Notes: a model not told the origin generated them from the sequence alone. Numbered from the stretch's first letter, positions 38,301 through 59,041 are shown. The stretch: DNA of 64,000 bases from Panulirus ornatus (GCF_036320965.1 NC_092271.1:27877536-27941535); one strand, 5' to 3'. Translations and numbers: made by a program.

Positions 38301-39744
38301 GGGTAGAACCCTGGCCTCACCATCCAACTACAGCAGGACTTACTGTTCAGACCAGACGATGGAGTGGAAGATGTCGTTCAGCATCGTTCAAGGCAGGAAG
38401 AGGTGGGCAAGATCGCTAGTTTCTTCGTAAGCTTTGATGACTTGTCTCTACCAGACAGCTGTGGCAGCCGTACTACTTCTTATGGCTCGAGGCCCGCCCG
38501 GCTCCTGCGACCTCACGTGGTCAGAGCATGTTTCTGCAGACAGGACGAGCATGGGGTGCACACTAGGTCTGCTGGGGTTACCGGCACAAATCAGTCAGTC
38601 TGTCGACAAATGGACTCTTAACGAAACACTCTGATGGTAAATTTCTCTCCCCGTAGATGTCGTACCTCTACAACAAGCCCGTGTGGGAGGTGTCTGCTTT
38701 CTCTTGGTCGTGAATCGTTCACTTCATAGATCACATTCTCTGTGTTCCATCTTCCGCTACAGGAAGAATGGTGGTTGGTATATCCTGTTTTGTTAGGCTT
38801 TTAAACCTTACTTCCCCTTTTTCCTCACTTCTGTTTCAGATTTGAATGAAATGAATAATAAAAAGGGGATAAGAGCTTGATAAACGTTATATATCTTAAT
38901 TTCTGATTATTCTCAACTGTTTACTTGGGTTTGATTCACAGAAAGTAAATACAGACGTTGACACGGGTGACTGTTCTCTAAGTGTATACATCTTTTCTTT
39001 CATTATAATAACGGATGTACAGGATAAGTGGCACGGGAGAGTAGGTCAAGAACAATAAGAACACTCATATCTTACATCTTTCCCTCTTACTACTCCACCT
39101 CTCACGTGAGCTTCTTTTTGCTTGATATTTCCTTCATCGTGACCACGAGTGTTCTCGACGCACCAGTCTTGAGATCGAATTGCTTCTTACTTACTGCCTC
39201 TGCCCGTCCACTATCTCCCTCATGATCTTCAGCTGCGTCTCATCTTACCAGTTATCTATGTATGCATTTTCCAGTGGCCTCTCGTCCAGCAACAGATAGC
39301 GACACTTCCTTTTTTTAAATGTTTCTTTTTTTTTCTGCGTTATTCCGCTTATTTCTGTTTCATGTACAAATAGGTTATGTACATTAGTCTCTAATATATA
39401 TCTCTCTATATATCATCCAGTGTTGTTTCCTTTTACTGTCTCTTTTGTGGATTTAATTCCAGTTTCTCAGTATTTCTTATTATCTTTCATCATATCCTCC
39501 TCTTGCCTCTGCGTGTTGCGGAATAACTCATAGTCTCACATGCTTTTCTCTCTCATCCTAGATCTCACCTCCCTCCTGTTGTCTTTACCACCAGTACCTC
39601 CGCACAGCCTTCCCCTACAGCGCCTCCTTCAGGGCCATCCTCACACCACCTGCGGGGAAGTAATCAAAAATGATAAAAGTTACTGACGAAGGTAAAGTTC
39701 AGGTAGATGAGAATGAATATATAATTTTTCATTATTTTCTGAAA

Positions 39745-39809
<65 letters not shown>

Positions 39810-39857
39810 TTACAAATATCTATTCTGTAACATAACTATCAGTTAGATACAATATAT
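38093..39857. other. Intergenic, no gene recognised
   Basis: Contains (CA)n at 38271-38300 and (GT)n at 39748-39808. No coding signal found. Confidence 0.5.
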
Positions 39858-40058
39858 TTCCCGCGTTAGCGAGGTAGCGTTAAGAACAGAAGACTGAGCC
39901 TTAGAGGGAATATCCTCACTTGGCCCCCTTCTCTGTTCCTTCTTTTGAAAGATTAATAATTGCAGGGGAGGATTTCCACACCCCCGCTCCCTCCCCTTTT
40001 AGTCGCCTTTTACGACACGCAGGGAATACGTGGGAAGCATCGTTCCTCCCTGACCCCA
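39858..40058 (-). mobile_element. SINE copy, most complete of its family
   Basis: Minus-strand element. Head GGGGTCAGGGAGGAACGATG, then CCCACGTATTCCCTGCGTGT and CGTAAAAGGCGAC, then GGGGTGTGGAAATCCTCCCC, GGCCAAGTGAGGATATTCCC, and the tail AACGCTACCTCGCTAACGCG before AT-rich sequence. It has the family's 5' head, which other copies lack or carry inverted. No clear tRNA A/B boxes were seen in the head. Confidence 0.7.
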
Positions 40059-42040
40059 GTCAACTGTAGCATGACGATGACGGTCCTGCAACTGTCAAGC
40101 AAAAGTCACTTTAAATAACCAAATAAGTAACTAGAATCATCAGAGTTTGCAATAAAGAAGAAGAAATATGACGAGGTTTCTGAAGAGGAAACGAGAGGAG
40201 AGTCAGAGAAGACGCAGACGGTCTTCTAGATAGAAGGCACGAAGATGTAGATCACGAAGTCATACCTCAGTAATGCCAGAGGAAAAAAAAGAAAACGAAG
40301 GGACGTCAGCCTATAGCGCCCGTCACGGGCTCGAGATGGCCTTGTTATGACGACCCCCGACCGCGAGAATCAATACAGAGGTTGCAATGCTACTGGAAAA
40401 AAGCCGTATTAGTTCATGTTGTTACAGCTAAATAGCCAGTGGGCGGGAGACGTGTGTGAGTCGGGTGAGGTTGCAGCCGGAGTATGCTGAAGCGTCTTGA
40501 CTGCTGTAAGGTCGGTGGTAGATGACCAGCAAGTACCAGGCTGCTCAGGTATAAGGAAGGCCTGACACAACCCCTTGTGGAGTGGGCTACTGGTCCTAGT
40601 CACCCGCCCCAGACTCCTCCCACATCACGTACTGGATACTGAAGGATCTGGGGTGTGGCTCCCAGGACCCTGAAGGAGAGAGGATACTGGGGTCGCAGGA
40701 GGTAAGGGTGCTGGAGGGTTGGAGACGAGAGGAGTGAAGTGCTCCGAGGCTGAATTTGAGGAGGGTTCACGTCAAGGGATGTGTGAGGTCGGCTCCGCTG
40801 GGAGCCATAGAGTCAACACCGCCAGTACAAGGAAAGGGTCGGGGAATACAGTGAAGGACTTGGAGGCGGGAGAATAAGAATAGGATTCAATGGATATTAA
40901 AACAGAAACGGTAAGCGGCTTTACTGCCGCTCTAGAACACACACCTACCCATGAGGCTCTGCTTCTTGGTGTTATACTCAGCCATTAAGCTCGGCCTCTG
41001 GTGGCGTACGCTTGTAATCGGCTCTGATCGTATTAAGGCAACACTTTGCTCTATAAGTTTTGTTTTTCCATAATGTACGATGAGGATGGCTACCTTACAG
41101 GTTAAAAAATAAAATGTCCAAACAACTGCGTTGATGATGAATGTTCCATGAACGCTCTAGAGCAATCTGCCTTCTCCTGCAATTACTACTGAGACATTCA
41201 GTATCATTACCTTGAATCAATTATGAAGAATCCTGGAGCGATTCACATTGGCTCCGAGGGTTGGAAGCCCTCCACGAATGGCATCCGACTATAAATGGCT
41301 CGGGGGAGAGAACTAGATCGTCTGTGTGGAGTACGAGAGGGAAGGGGATGAGGACAGGCGACAGTCTTTTGTTTTGTCTCCTAATCCTTGGGTAATGGCG
41401 CATAGCAAGTACTACGTTGGCGGATAGACGAATAAACTAAAAAACAAACACAAGGTGACAGAGGACAAGGTAAAAAGCCGGAGGCGTGAATACATGACTG
41501 ACAGGCCGATGGACGGGTTGAGTGACAGGCAGATGGACGAGTTAGTGAACAGGATGGCATTTCTAAGTAGCGAAGGGGGGAGGGACATCCAAATGCAAAT
41601 GCATTACATTAGACAAGCACTTACTTGACTGCAAGTAATACGCACCAACAATACACTGTGATGACAACAGTACAATAAACAAGAAGTCATATTAACAAAT
41701 ACATACCACAAGTACACAAAGTTGTCAAACAAACAAACAAATGTGTATTGTTTACATTCCTCTCATATGGGCGGTGTTGCCACCAACGTCGGCCACCCCC
41801 GCACGCGGAACCTACCAGCCCGAACCAACGACTTACAATGTACATCATCAAGGATGAGGCGACACATGCATGACCATCAGGTCTCAGGCTAGGGTAGCCG
41901 TCACTCAGACCTGCATGACGTCATCCACATGAAATCATGCTAAAAAGATGCTTCCAGCAACATTCTGCCAGTGTTACTGACGTCATTGGTGTGGCGTCCT
42001 TCTCCCGCTCCTGTGTTTCCCTAGCTAACTGCAACACTGC

Positions 42041-42125
<85 letters not shown>

Positions 42126-43440
42126 TCATGTGACGGATTCATACTGACACTAAAGCAATAACATCTCAAGTGTTTCTTTTCCAAAAAGACTATTGTATGA
42201 TGTGTTATCACCCAGGTTCAGTGGGTAGAGGGGTCTAGCGGTATGAGCAGTGTACATGTGTGTCCAGTGGGGAGGGAAGTGTATATGAATGTTCAGAGTG
42301 GAGGGGGACGAAAGGGTGTTCAGTGGGGAGGTCAATGTACAGGGGTGTCCAGTGGAAGGATGTTGTCCTGGTGTGATGGTCTGGGAGGCTGCTGTATGGG
42401 GGGTGGATGGAGGTCAGGTCTTCTGAGGAAAATAAAGGAGACAAACTAATGAAGTCTTGACCAGAGGACTACAAGCAGTGTCGACACTTGACGTAATATA
42501 AAAATGTCTTGAAAGAGACAGAAATTAAGATGCGAGGTTTTCAGATGGTCCCGGGCAACACTTCCACTCATCTAGGTCAGGAGGGTGACAAACTTCCCTG
42601 GGTAGCTACTGTCTGAGTCAGGAGGGTACCACTTACACTCAAAAGTTAATCGAAAACAAACATACAGAATTTTTGGTGAAGGTGTTGTTTTGTCACAAAA
42701 GTCACTACATTGACGTCCTGTGTACTGTGCTGCCGCTAACATCCAGGTTTACAACAGGTAAACTGACGCATCTTTTCAAGGACTAATACACCACACTCAC
42801 CAGAGAACGTTTCTCACATATCCTATCCTGGGGTCATTCAAAGCAACTAAACTGAGGCCAGATAGTAAAAGACAGGGCCAAATGCACACACGTTCTCAAC
42901 AAGTTTTAACGCATCTAGCTTGTCACCAAGGGACTGAAGACAGTCTAAGATCTGTTTACGCAGATCACTGTGTCCATAATTACTTCTGATCTTCCCTGAA
43001 AGTAGTACGTGCTGAACGCGCGAGCGAGTTGTCAAAGACTTCAGACACCTGGAGGAGATGAGGTGGCGCGCGGCGGGTGGGTAGAGTGGCGGGTGAGAGG
43101 CAACTGGCCACCGCCGTTGAGGTGAGGCTGTGGGAGTGGGAGGCTGTAGTCGCCTCCCCCAAAGGTCCCCTCCGCCCACTGGTCTGATCCGCGAGCAGTC
43201 ACGTGGGGCAACCTGAGACGGTTGCCTGCCTGGCTAGCTATCGGGTACACTGACGATTCTATGGCTAGGTGAGAGGGGGTGAAGGCTGTTGAACTATACA
43301 TATGGAGGAAATCAAGAGGAAAAAAGTATATGACAGAGAACTTGTCGACATCATAAAAGTTCTCTTTGCTTCTATGGTGCTTGGTTACGTGTCGAGCAGC
43401 ACAATGAGGTGGGCTTCGGTCTGGCTACCATGCCCCTACC
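40059..43440. other. Intergenic, no gene recognised
   Basis: Contains a (GA)n at 42045-42122 and, at about 43010-43200, a CpG-rich stretch (GAACGCGCGAGCGAG, GGTGGCGCGCGGCGGG) that could be a promoter for the plus-strand kinase gene 3 kb to the right. No exon could be tied to it. Confidence 0.4.
42045..42122. repeat. (GA)n microsatellite
   Basis: About 78 bp of GA. Confidence 0.97.
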
Positions 43441-43449
43441 GACTCCCAC

Positions 43450-44295
43450 GCTCCTCCCATCTCCCACGTTCTGCTTCTCTCCCTCTTTCCTCCCACCTCC
43501 CTCGTTCCTCACACCTCCCTCGTTCCTCCCACCTCCCTCGTTCCTCACACCTCCTTCGTTCCTCCCACCTCCCTCGTTCCTCACACCTCCCTCGTTCCTC
43601 ACACCTCCCTCGTTCCTCCCACCTCCCTCGTTCCTCACACCTCCCTCGTTCCTCCCATCTCCCACGTTCCTCACACCTCCCTCGTTCCTCCCATCTCCCA
43701 CGTTCCTCACACCTCCCTCGTTCCTCCCATCTCCCTCGTTCCTCACATCTCCCACGTTCCTCACACCTCCCTCGTTCCTCCCATCTCCCACGTTCCTCAC
43801 ACCTCCCTCGTTCCTCCCATCTCCCTCGTTCCTCACATCTCCCTCGTTCCTCACACCTCCCTCGTTCCTCACACCTCCCTCGTTCCTCCCATCTCCCACG
43901 TTCCTCACACCTCCCTCGTTCCTCCCATCTCCCTCGTTCCTCACACCTCCCTCGTTCCTCACACCTCCCTCGTTCCTCACACCTCCCTCGTTCCTCACAC
44001 CTCCCACGTTCCTCACACCTCCCTCGTTCCTCACACCTCCCTCGTTCCTCCCATCTCCCACGTTCCTCACACCTCCCTCGTTCCTCCCATCTCCCTCGTT
44101 CCTCACACCTCCCTCGTTCCTCACACCTCCCTCGTTCCTCACACCTCCCTCGTTCCTCACACCTCCCTCGTTCCTCCCATCTCCCACGTTCCTCACACCT
44201 CCCTCGTTCCTCCCATCTCCCTCGTTCCTCACACCTCCCTCGTTCCTCACACCTCCCTCGTTCCTCACACCTCCCTCGTTCCTCTCATCTCTCAC
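43450..44295. repeat. 18-bp minisatellite, about 47 copies
   Basis: Tandem units of CTCCCTCGTTCCTCACAC type. Variants swap CACACC for CCCACC or CCCATC, and CTCGTT for CACGTT. Because 18 is a multiple of 3 and no unit holds a stop, both strands stay open for about 300 codons; these frames are by-products. Confidence 0.97.
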
Positions 44296-46017
44296 AGACT
44301 GAACTTTCCTCACGGGAAGGTTACTATCGTTGTGACCTATGGACGTACTCCTCCACCACCCAAGGCTGGACCACGCATGCGCATGATTGTGTCCACATAC
44401 CTCCGCCGACCATCGTGTATCTCATCACTCCTGAGTGATAAAGGCACATCTATCTCTCATTTCCCCTCATCAACCTGCCATTAATGTAGCAGGGAACCTC
44501 ATACAGTTTCCCCGGAGAGCATATCTGTATTTGAGAGGTCATTTGGCCTTGACCTGTATCGATTCTGTGTGGCGTTGTGCATCGGTTATGTCAAGTTCAG
44601 CACACATGACCAGAGGAGGGAGGCCCTGCCGGTAGTTCTGGTCAGTTCACACAGATGTCTCTTCTGTGGTGACGTGTGTTCATCCTGAACGATCAGTCGG
44701 CTCTTGACTGTCAGCCAGAGGACGTGGCATCGCCCGCGCTGGTGTGTGGGTGGGTGTCACATGAGACTCGTTGTCGCCACAACCACTCTACAGGCAGGAC
44801 CGCCAGCCAAGGGTCAGGGGAGGACCCTCACCATTGACCCCCGGCCATGGTTCAGGGGGCAGACCCCCCACCTACCCCCGGCCCTGGGTACGACACTTCA
44901 CCTTCTTGTCACCCAGTGTTCACAGTCTATTTCGTTCAGTGTCGTCGTAATTATGTTGCTGGGGATTTTAAGACGAGCAGACAAAAGGGGCTGACTGTAT
45001 TATACGGTTTCATGAATATCTACGTTACTTGATAATGTAGATCAACGCAAGTTATGATTAAAGTAATTTTTTGATGAACGAGTTAATCAATGCTGGGAGT
45101 CGTGTGACGCAGAGACTGTGGTGTGCCTCTTATTCTTCGCAGGACCCAGAGGCTGTAATGAACATAGTGTGTAATGATGAGGAGATCAGTTGGAACGGCG
45201 TCCTCTCTCGCAGTGACTCGTCGAGAGGAACGAGGTGTGGAGACATACCACACAACAGGGGCGGGGAGGAATGCTCCACACGCTCGTCACACACACACAG
45301 TAACGTTTGATTATTTCTGAAAACGTTCGAGAGAAAAAAAATCGTCTTTACTTTCACACTCAGTATTGACATTACTGATGAGAGAATAAAGGTCGAATGA
45401 TAAATCTGTACACCTTATCTAATCAATCATGAGTATAAATTATTCTCTGTACCTGATATCACCTTGATATATGTAAAGAAACGAAGAAAATTCTTACAGA
45501 ACAACAACATTGCGAAGGCTACTGTGACAACGGTCAACACTGCACAACATGTTAGGTCTGAAATGCAATGCTTTTGACCAACATGATCTTATCTCTGGAG
45601 ATAAGAAGATAAGGCCGCTATCACAGAGCCTTCACGTAATGCTCCCTCAAGCTCCAACCACGGTGCGCGGGCCTCACCAGCACGACTGACATCTCATCAT
45701 GTACCGGTCCTGGCTCCATCATCAAGTATATCTGTGTTGTGACCTAAGAGCGTGAGTTCCCTTGACACAAGTGCGAGATCCTCGTCCAGTGTGGCGTACA
45801 TTTCAATTGCCAGTGAAGTGTTTGTGTGTGGTGAGCACACAGCACATGCTGTACCACTGTGGTACCGGCAGTGAGCGACCAGGGAGAGCACATCCACTGC
45901 CATCTTGCCTAGTAATCTATGTCGAAGGGGAAGACCTACGGTGAGGGTTGTGCAGGGGGAGTGTGTTGAGGTGTGGGCACGCCGCAGGGGACGGGTGGCA
46001 CGGCCTCCACCGCTAAC
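44296..46017. other. Kinase gene 5' flank
   Basis: No coding exon recognised before the ATG at 46018. 45700-46017 probably includes 5'UTR; a short upstream frame starts at about 45921. No TATA box was identified. Confidence 0.45.
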
Positions 46018-53121
<7,104 letters not shown>

Positions 53122-53893
53122 CAACGTTGTAGCACTTTAATGAGAAATTTTCCTTCTCGCAATATAAGGATGTGGAATACTGTCATGGTGTTCTTGGCTG
53201 TGACGTTTTGCAGGCTTTATAGAGTAGCTGTTTACTGAGGATGTACCTATATAAATTCGTGAACGACTGAATGGATACAAAAAGGCAACACCACGAGGGA
53301 AAATCGAAGCAGACTTTGCTTAAGCGCTTTCGTATATTTCAACACATCTTCCTATACTCACATCATGACCTGAGGCAATATATACCATCATACGCTCTGA
53401 AAAGTGTCAGTGTGGGTTTCATTTTTTTTTTTTTTTGAATTAACGAAAGTTTCTATACTACATATCATAACTCTGTAGTAGGAATGTATAATGTATATCG
53501 AGTACATCCCACGCTACTTTTGTTCGTGTTTGTAGTTCAACAGTCAGTTTACACATTTCGGACTGTTCAAGATCCACCCCTTCTGGCCGTACCCAGATTC
53601 TGTGATGGACACACTATCACTGTGTGGCATTCACTGTGGGATTCACTGTATTCGGTTTGAATTGCACACGTCAACGGAGGTCCAAAATGAGATCCTTTTT
53701 CCCTGATGGGTCAGTGACGGCCGGTGCACCTCCCCAACGAGACAATATACAAATCCTGTCAATACGTTTATAATTCTTTTACATAAACTGACAAATACGT
53801 TTCATATACCTTTCACAGCATCAGCCATTATTGTAAGTCCAGAAATAAAATGGATGATTTCTCTGTTATGGTTTAAAGTGCTCTATATGAATA

Positions 53894-53925
<32 letters not shown>
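53122..53925 (+). other. Kinase 3'UTR and flank
   Basis: Contains AATAAA at 53844-53849, a plausible polyadenylation signal about 720 bases after the stop, followed by a (GT)n at 53896-53926. Confidence 0.5.
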
Positions 53926-53927
<2 letters not shown>

Positions 53928-54459
53928 GTCAGCCTACAACATTCTGGTCCACTATAACCACATCTCCAACCCGGCAACATTGTCCAGTGATCTTAGTTAA
54001 TAACTGAGGCAAGGAATTTGAAACTCTGTACCGCTAGACCAACGTAACCCAAAAAGGAACTTAATCATATTCACGTCTATATAAATAAGCCAAAAACCAC
54101 TTGAAGAAAATGGAATTCTATGACTAATCCCCCTACTAATATTCCTGCCACTATACGTTTAAAGGTGCGAACATTCGAGAAAAATATATATATATACATA
54201 TATTATGAGCATGATCTGCCTTCATCAACATGAAGCTACAGGAAAATGTGAATTTGCTACTATGTTAGTACGTGGAACAGATGCATCTCAAATTGGAGAG
54301 GTAATACGTGAGAAGGGCCAGAGGAAAGTAGTTTCTAGTGTATGGCAGACTTTTCCCTCGTTTACCTGACGCAAGTGAGTGTCACCCGCTTATTTCTGGT
54401 GGAGTTTACGACGCTTGGATGAGGGAGGAAGACGACTGGCTGCTTTGAGTGTTTTCGTG

Positions 54460-54462
<3 letters not shown>
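53926..54462. repeat. ~530-bp repeat, copy 1
   Basis: Nearly identical to 63369-63894 in the same orientation. Both are bordered by (GT)n at the right end. It begins GGTCAGCCTACAACATTCTG and ends CTTTGAGTGTTTTCGTG. It contains a 53-codon open frame from about 54208, MICLHQHEATGKCEF through VRGTDASQIGEVIREKG to FPSFT and a stop. Confidence 0.88.
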
Positions 54463-54495
<33 letters not shown>

Positions 54496-54818
54496 TGTGA
54501 TATTGGCAGAAGCCGCTTATTAGATGTTACAGTTAACTTCCCTATTTACCAATAATTTTTTCAGACATCCATTATATTTTGTTCAGTTTTCTTTAGGAAT
54601 ATTATGTTCAGCTTTCAAAGTTACATTATCTAGGCTACATTATATTGTTTTGAAGAATCTTATTATTGTATGCTACAATATGAAATTTTGTATAATAGAT
54701 TGTAAATAAACTAATAGTAAATACTCTTACTATTATTACAAAATATGGAAGAAAAAAATAGGTGAGACAAAATAAAATCAAGAACAGAAAAAGTGTTGAC
54801 ACGTTTACAAGCTGTTCG

Positions 54819-54883
<65 letters not shown>

Positions 54884-54957
54884 GAAATGGCCTCAGGAGT
54901 TCTGTTTTAATGGGTCTATGGGCTGATTATACACCCTCACTTGGCGTGAGAGGTACG
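54463..54957. other. Intergenic with (GT)n and (CT)n
   Basis: (GT)n at 54463-54496 and (CT)n at 54821-54880. The AT-rich sequence between them has no recognisable gene. Confidence 0.5.
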
Positions 54958-56045
54958 TAACAATGCGTGGCCGGGTCGTGAACGTAACAATGCGTGGCCG
55001 GGTCGTGAACGTAACAATGCGTGGCCGGGTCGTGAACGTAATAATGCGTGGCTGGGTCGTGAACGTAACAATGCGTGTCCGGGTCGTGAACGTAACAATG
55101 CGTGGCCGGGTCGTGAACGTAACAATGCGTGGCCGGGTCGTGAACGTAACAATGCGTGGCTGGGTCGTGAACGTAATAATGCGTGGCTGGGTCGTGAACG
55201 TAACAATGCGTGTCCGGGTCGTGAACGTAACAATGCGTGGCTGGGTCGTGAACGTAACAATGCGTGGCTGGGTCGTGAACGTAACAATGCGTGGCTGGGT
55301 CGTGAACGTAACAATGCGTGGCTGGGTCGTGAACGTAACAATGCGTGGCTGGGTCGTGAACGTAACAAAGTGTGGCCGGGTCGTGAACGTAACAATGCGT
55401 GGCTGGGTCGTGAACGTAACAATGCGTGGCTGGGTCGTGAACGTAACAATGCGTGGCTGGGTCGTGAACGTAACAATGCGTGGCTGGGTCGTGAACGTAA
55501 CAAAGTGTGGCCGGGTCGTGAACGTAACAATGCGTGGCTGGGTCGTGAACGTAACAATGCGTGGCTGGGTCGTGAACGTAACAATGCGTGGCTGGGTCGT
55601 GAACGTAACAAAGTGTGGCCGGGTCGTGAACGTAACAATCGTAACAATGTGTGGCTGGGTCGTGAACGTAACAATGCGTGGCTGGGTCGTGAACGTAACA
55701 ATGCGTGGCTGGGTCGTGAACGTAACAAAGTGTGGCCGGGTCGTGAACGTAACAATGCGTGGCTGGGTCGTGAACGTAACAAAGTGTGGCTGGGTCGTGA
55801 ACGTAACAATGCGTGGCTGGGTCGTGAACGTAACAAAGTGTGGCCGGGTCGTGAACGTAACAATGCGTGGCCGGGTCGTGAACGTAACAATGCGTGGCTG
55901 GGTCGTGAACGTAAGAAAGTGTGGCCGGGTCGTGAACGTAACAATGCGTGGCTGGGTCGTGAACGTAACAAAGTGTGGCCGGGTCGTGAACGTAACAATG
56001 CGTGGCTGGGTCGTGAACGTAACAATGCGTGGCTGGGTCGTGAAG
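54958..56045. repeat. 27-bp minisatellite, about 40 copies
   Basis: Tandem units of GTAACAATGCGTGGCYGGGT followed by CGTGAAC. Variants: TGTCC for TGGCC, AAAGTGTGGCC for AATGCGTGGCT, and ATAAT for ACAAT. One 9-base insertion (repeated CGTAACAAT) occurs near 55635. Several frames stay open for 230-400 codons because 27 is a multiple of 3. Confidence 0.97.
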
Positions 56046-58581
56046 ACGAGGGTGTTGGATAGATTCCTCTGACGAATTAGGTGAATCAGCACCTCACAAC
56101 GGCCATCATCAGTCGGGTCAAGGCTTGCATCATGGGGAACTGCTTTGAAACATTTCTACAACAGAGAGGTTCACCAGTGTGTGTTTGGTAAACACAAGTG
56201 GTTTTATGCAGGGACAAGATAATACTTTATTGCCATCATCTAGTATAATATTGACGTCAGGTGTTGTGGTCCTAACTACCGTTCACTTCAGACATGATCG
56301 TTGCCAGGGGCACAGTGCACTCGACCGCTCGCTCTGGTGAAGTGCTTGGTTAGTATCAGAATGTTTTCCACACTGTTATTGTAAGTAAAGCGCCAGTGAA
56401 GTGTTCTGCAAGTTGGAATCACAAAGCTCTATGGAGGTAAGACACGTTCCTTCAGCCACACGCTTTACCTAGACACGTCATCTAATATATAATCATGTAT
56501 TGCAAAGACTTGAAATTATCCTCCTTCTTTCGTCTAAAAGCTGTGTATTGTTCTCTAAAACCCTGATGATCAGGTACGCTTTGCATGAATGTGTGTTGTA
56601 GTCCCTCCATTCTTCGTCTGGAAGTACAATACACAAAAGATCTGAGCATATTTTCTTTCCCTGTTTAACTGAGGGTCCGTTGGTGATACACAAGAGCTGG
56701 TATCCTGGGCGTGGCAGTCGAACCACATTCAATCCAGCTGTTCATCCACCCCCTGGGGCTGGTTGATAAATGGGTACATTACTTATGAAGCGCTGAGGAA
56801 GCCAGCTACAGGGCAACTGGTTAAGAAGTGCGGTGATATTATGAACATGTGCGTGTAAGTCTAAGGAAACTGAAGAGTAAATATCTATCATCTTCGGTAT
56901 GGAATTTACATCTTGGGTATGAAGGATCGGTGCACATCAGAGTAACGCAGGTAAACTCACTGTGATTTATATAGATACATAACGAAGTATAGGTATAGGA
57001 AATAGCCAGAATAACATAGAAGACTGTTGAATATATATATAGTGCTACTTTACAACAGAGTTACTGATCATATCTACTACTACTACTGCACTACTACTGT
57101 CATTAATGTTACTAATACTAATGATGATAATGACAGTAACAGCATATTCCTTTTCATATGTAAATGCCTTTTTCTCCTCCAAGACGTAGCGTCAGAAAAA
57201 AAGAATAGATAAGCCCAAATAGAATATTCATGGTCCAGGATTAAGTAAAAAAATAGTATCTCGTACATGCCTGAGGAGTGTAGTTTCCAGCGGGTGTATG
57301 TCTGATGGAGCGAAGTTTAAGACTGGGTTGGGAGGGTGCTTGTTAAGTGCTTGTTGAACCATTACTGTGTATACCTATATATGATTTGTCAGTATCGTGT
57401 GTTTGGGGATGTGTGAAGTAGTGGTGAGTGTTTCTATTTCTGCTTAGGTGTTGGTGGTTGGTTGGGTGGGGTCAGCGGAATTACTTTTGTTTCGTTGTGC
57501 AGCGGGGAAATTGGTCCGGATGCCTTATTTCACGTAAATTACAGTTCTTTATCTTTGCTTTTGGCATAATGGATAAGAAAACATCAGGAACATACAAGCA
57601 TTAACCTGAATTTCACACCTTCATTCGCAAGTTATCATGACTAATGCACCGAAGCCAAAGCCTGCCATCAAGGCCCATGGCACTCATAATCATGATCATG
57701 ATAATATTAATATTACTGACACTGTTAATGTTAATAATGTCTCACTGTGAAAATCAGCTGCTCTTTATATGAGAAAGGAGAAAAGTGCTTGCAATATCTA
57801 CTTGTCCACACCACACTTGTGGACGTCTAAATCACCTGTTTACCTGAGTGTATGAACGTGCATAGCGTGATCCACCTCACATTACTTATGGAGGAGTTCA
57901 TGATGGGAGACAGAAACACACAGACTGTAAAGGATCGTGTTTCATACAAACTAATTTTTTTTTCTCGTCACCCTTCGTCCCGGTGATTGGCCCGTTGCTC
58001 TTAACGACTCTCACGTTTATATGCTGGCCAGTCAAGCGTACAGGATGGTCCAGTTAGTCAGTGTCGGCCGCCAGGAGCACCACGGTGGACGCGTGTCGCA
58101 CCAAGGGCGCCTCCTACACTCTTCACGCAGGCGGTGTACCGCGACACACAAGGGTACCATCTGCATCCTTTACTCAGCCAGTGTACCGTGCCGCACCATC
58201 TGTACCCTACTCTCACACCATCTGTACCCTACTCACACCATCTGTACCCTACTCTCACACGTGTGTGGTAAGTTCTCAGACCTGCCTAGATGCTTATGAC
58301 ACAGGAAACGGGATTTTAGGTTTCTGATTTAGAAATATAAACTTCAAACCGAAAGACACAATACTTAATGCGTTTCTTTATGACTAGTCAGACTACATTT
58401 AGAACACGCCGTTCAACTCCGCTCGCCAAACTTCTTCAAACGGTAAGAAAATCTAAAACGAGTACAATAGCCATTCGCTACGCCCCCGTCAAGTCTGCCC
58501 TGACTAGTGGGTTACAGAGGGTCAGTATGGTGTCTGATGCGGGTATGGTGTATCTGGGTCGTCTTGGATACTTGTAGAATC

Positions 58582-58585
<4 letters not shown>
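56046..58585. other. Intergenic, no gene recognised
   Basis: A SINE copy lies at 56690-56810. The rest shows no supported coding region. Short CCATCTGTACCCTACTC repeats lie at 58195-58260. Confidence 0.5.
56690..56810 (+). mobile_element. tRNA-derived SINE copy, 3' part
   Basis: Carries CCTGGGCGTGGCAGTCGAAC, ATCCAGCTGTTCATCC and GGGGCTGGTTGATAAATGGG, with GAAGCGCTGAGG after it; the same order as the copy at 46375. Confidence 0.65.

Positions 58586-58586
<1 letters not shown>

Positions 58587-58665
<79 letters not shown>
58587..58665. repeat. (GA)n microsatellite
   Basis: About 79 bp of GA upstream of the lectin gene. Confidence 0.97.
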
Positions 58666-58668
<3 letters not shown>

Positions 58669-58960
58669 TACCTAAAAGTACTTCAGGATATTACCAGATA
58701 ACGTCTATCCTGACGACAATATGTGGTCAAATACAACCCGCGTGCATTATGGTAGTCACATTATCTATTCCTCTTACCAGCTACGTGTTACAGAACGCCA
58801 CACCAGACATAAGAAGCTTCATATGGCGCGGGAGGCGGCTGTATACTGGTGTGTGGGGAAGGGAAGGGATGACAGGATGTTCCTCAACTGTGTAAAGCCA
58901 CAATCAGTACTGGTCAACCACACCAGCCTCTGCTCTGCCAACTTGTACCTGTCCAGGGTA

Positions 58961-58962
<2 letters not shown>

Positions 58963-59041
<79 letters not shown>

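Noticed and set aside
37825..38323. PTYLPTYL-repeat protein on the minus strand
   Set aside because: It is the (GGTA)n tract read in frame.
43302..44438. 378-codon plus-strand and 313-codon minus-strand open frames
   Set aside because: Both are readings of the 18-bp satellite; a stop-free unit with length a multiple of 3 stays open in several frames on both strands.
54893..56092. 399-, 369- and 362-codon open frames
   Set aside because: Produced by the 27-bp satellite for the same reason; no start context, splice logic or non-repeat domain.
58721..58960. Frame with DDRMFLNCVKPQSVLV upstream of the lectin gene
   Set aside because: Runs into the (GT)n, has no recognisable domain and no good splice donor; the lectin already has its own signal peptide start.
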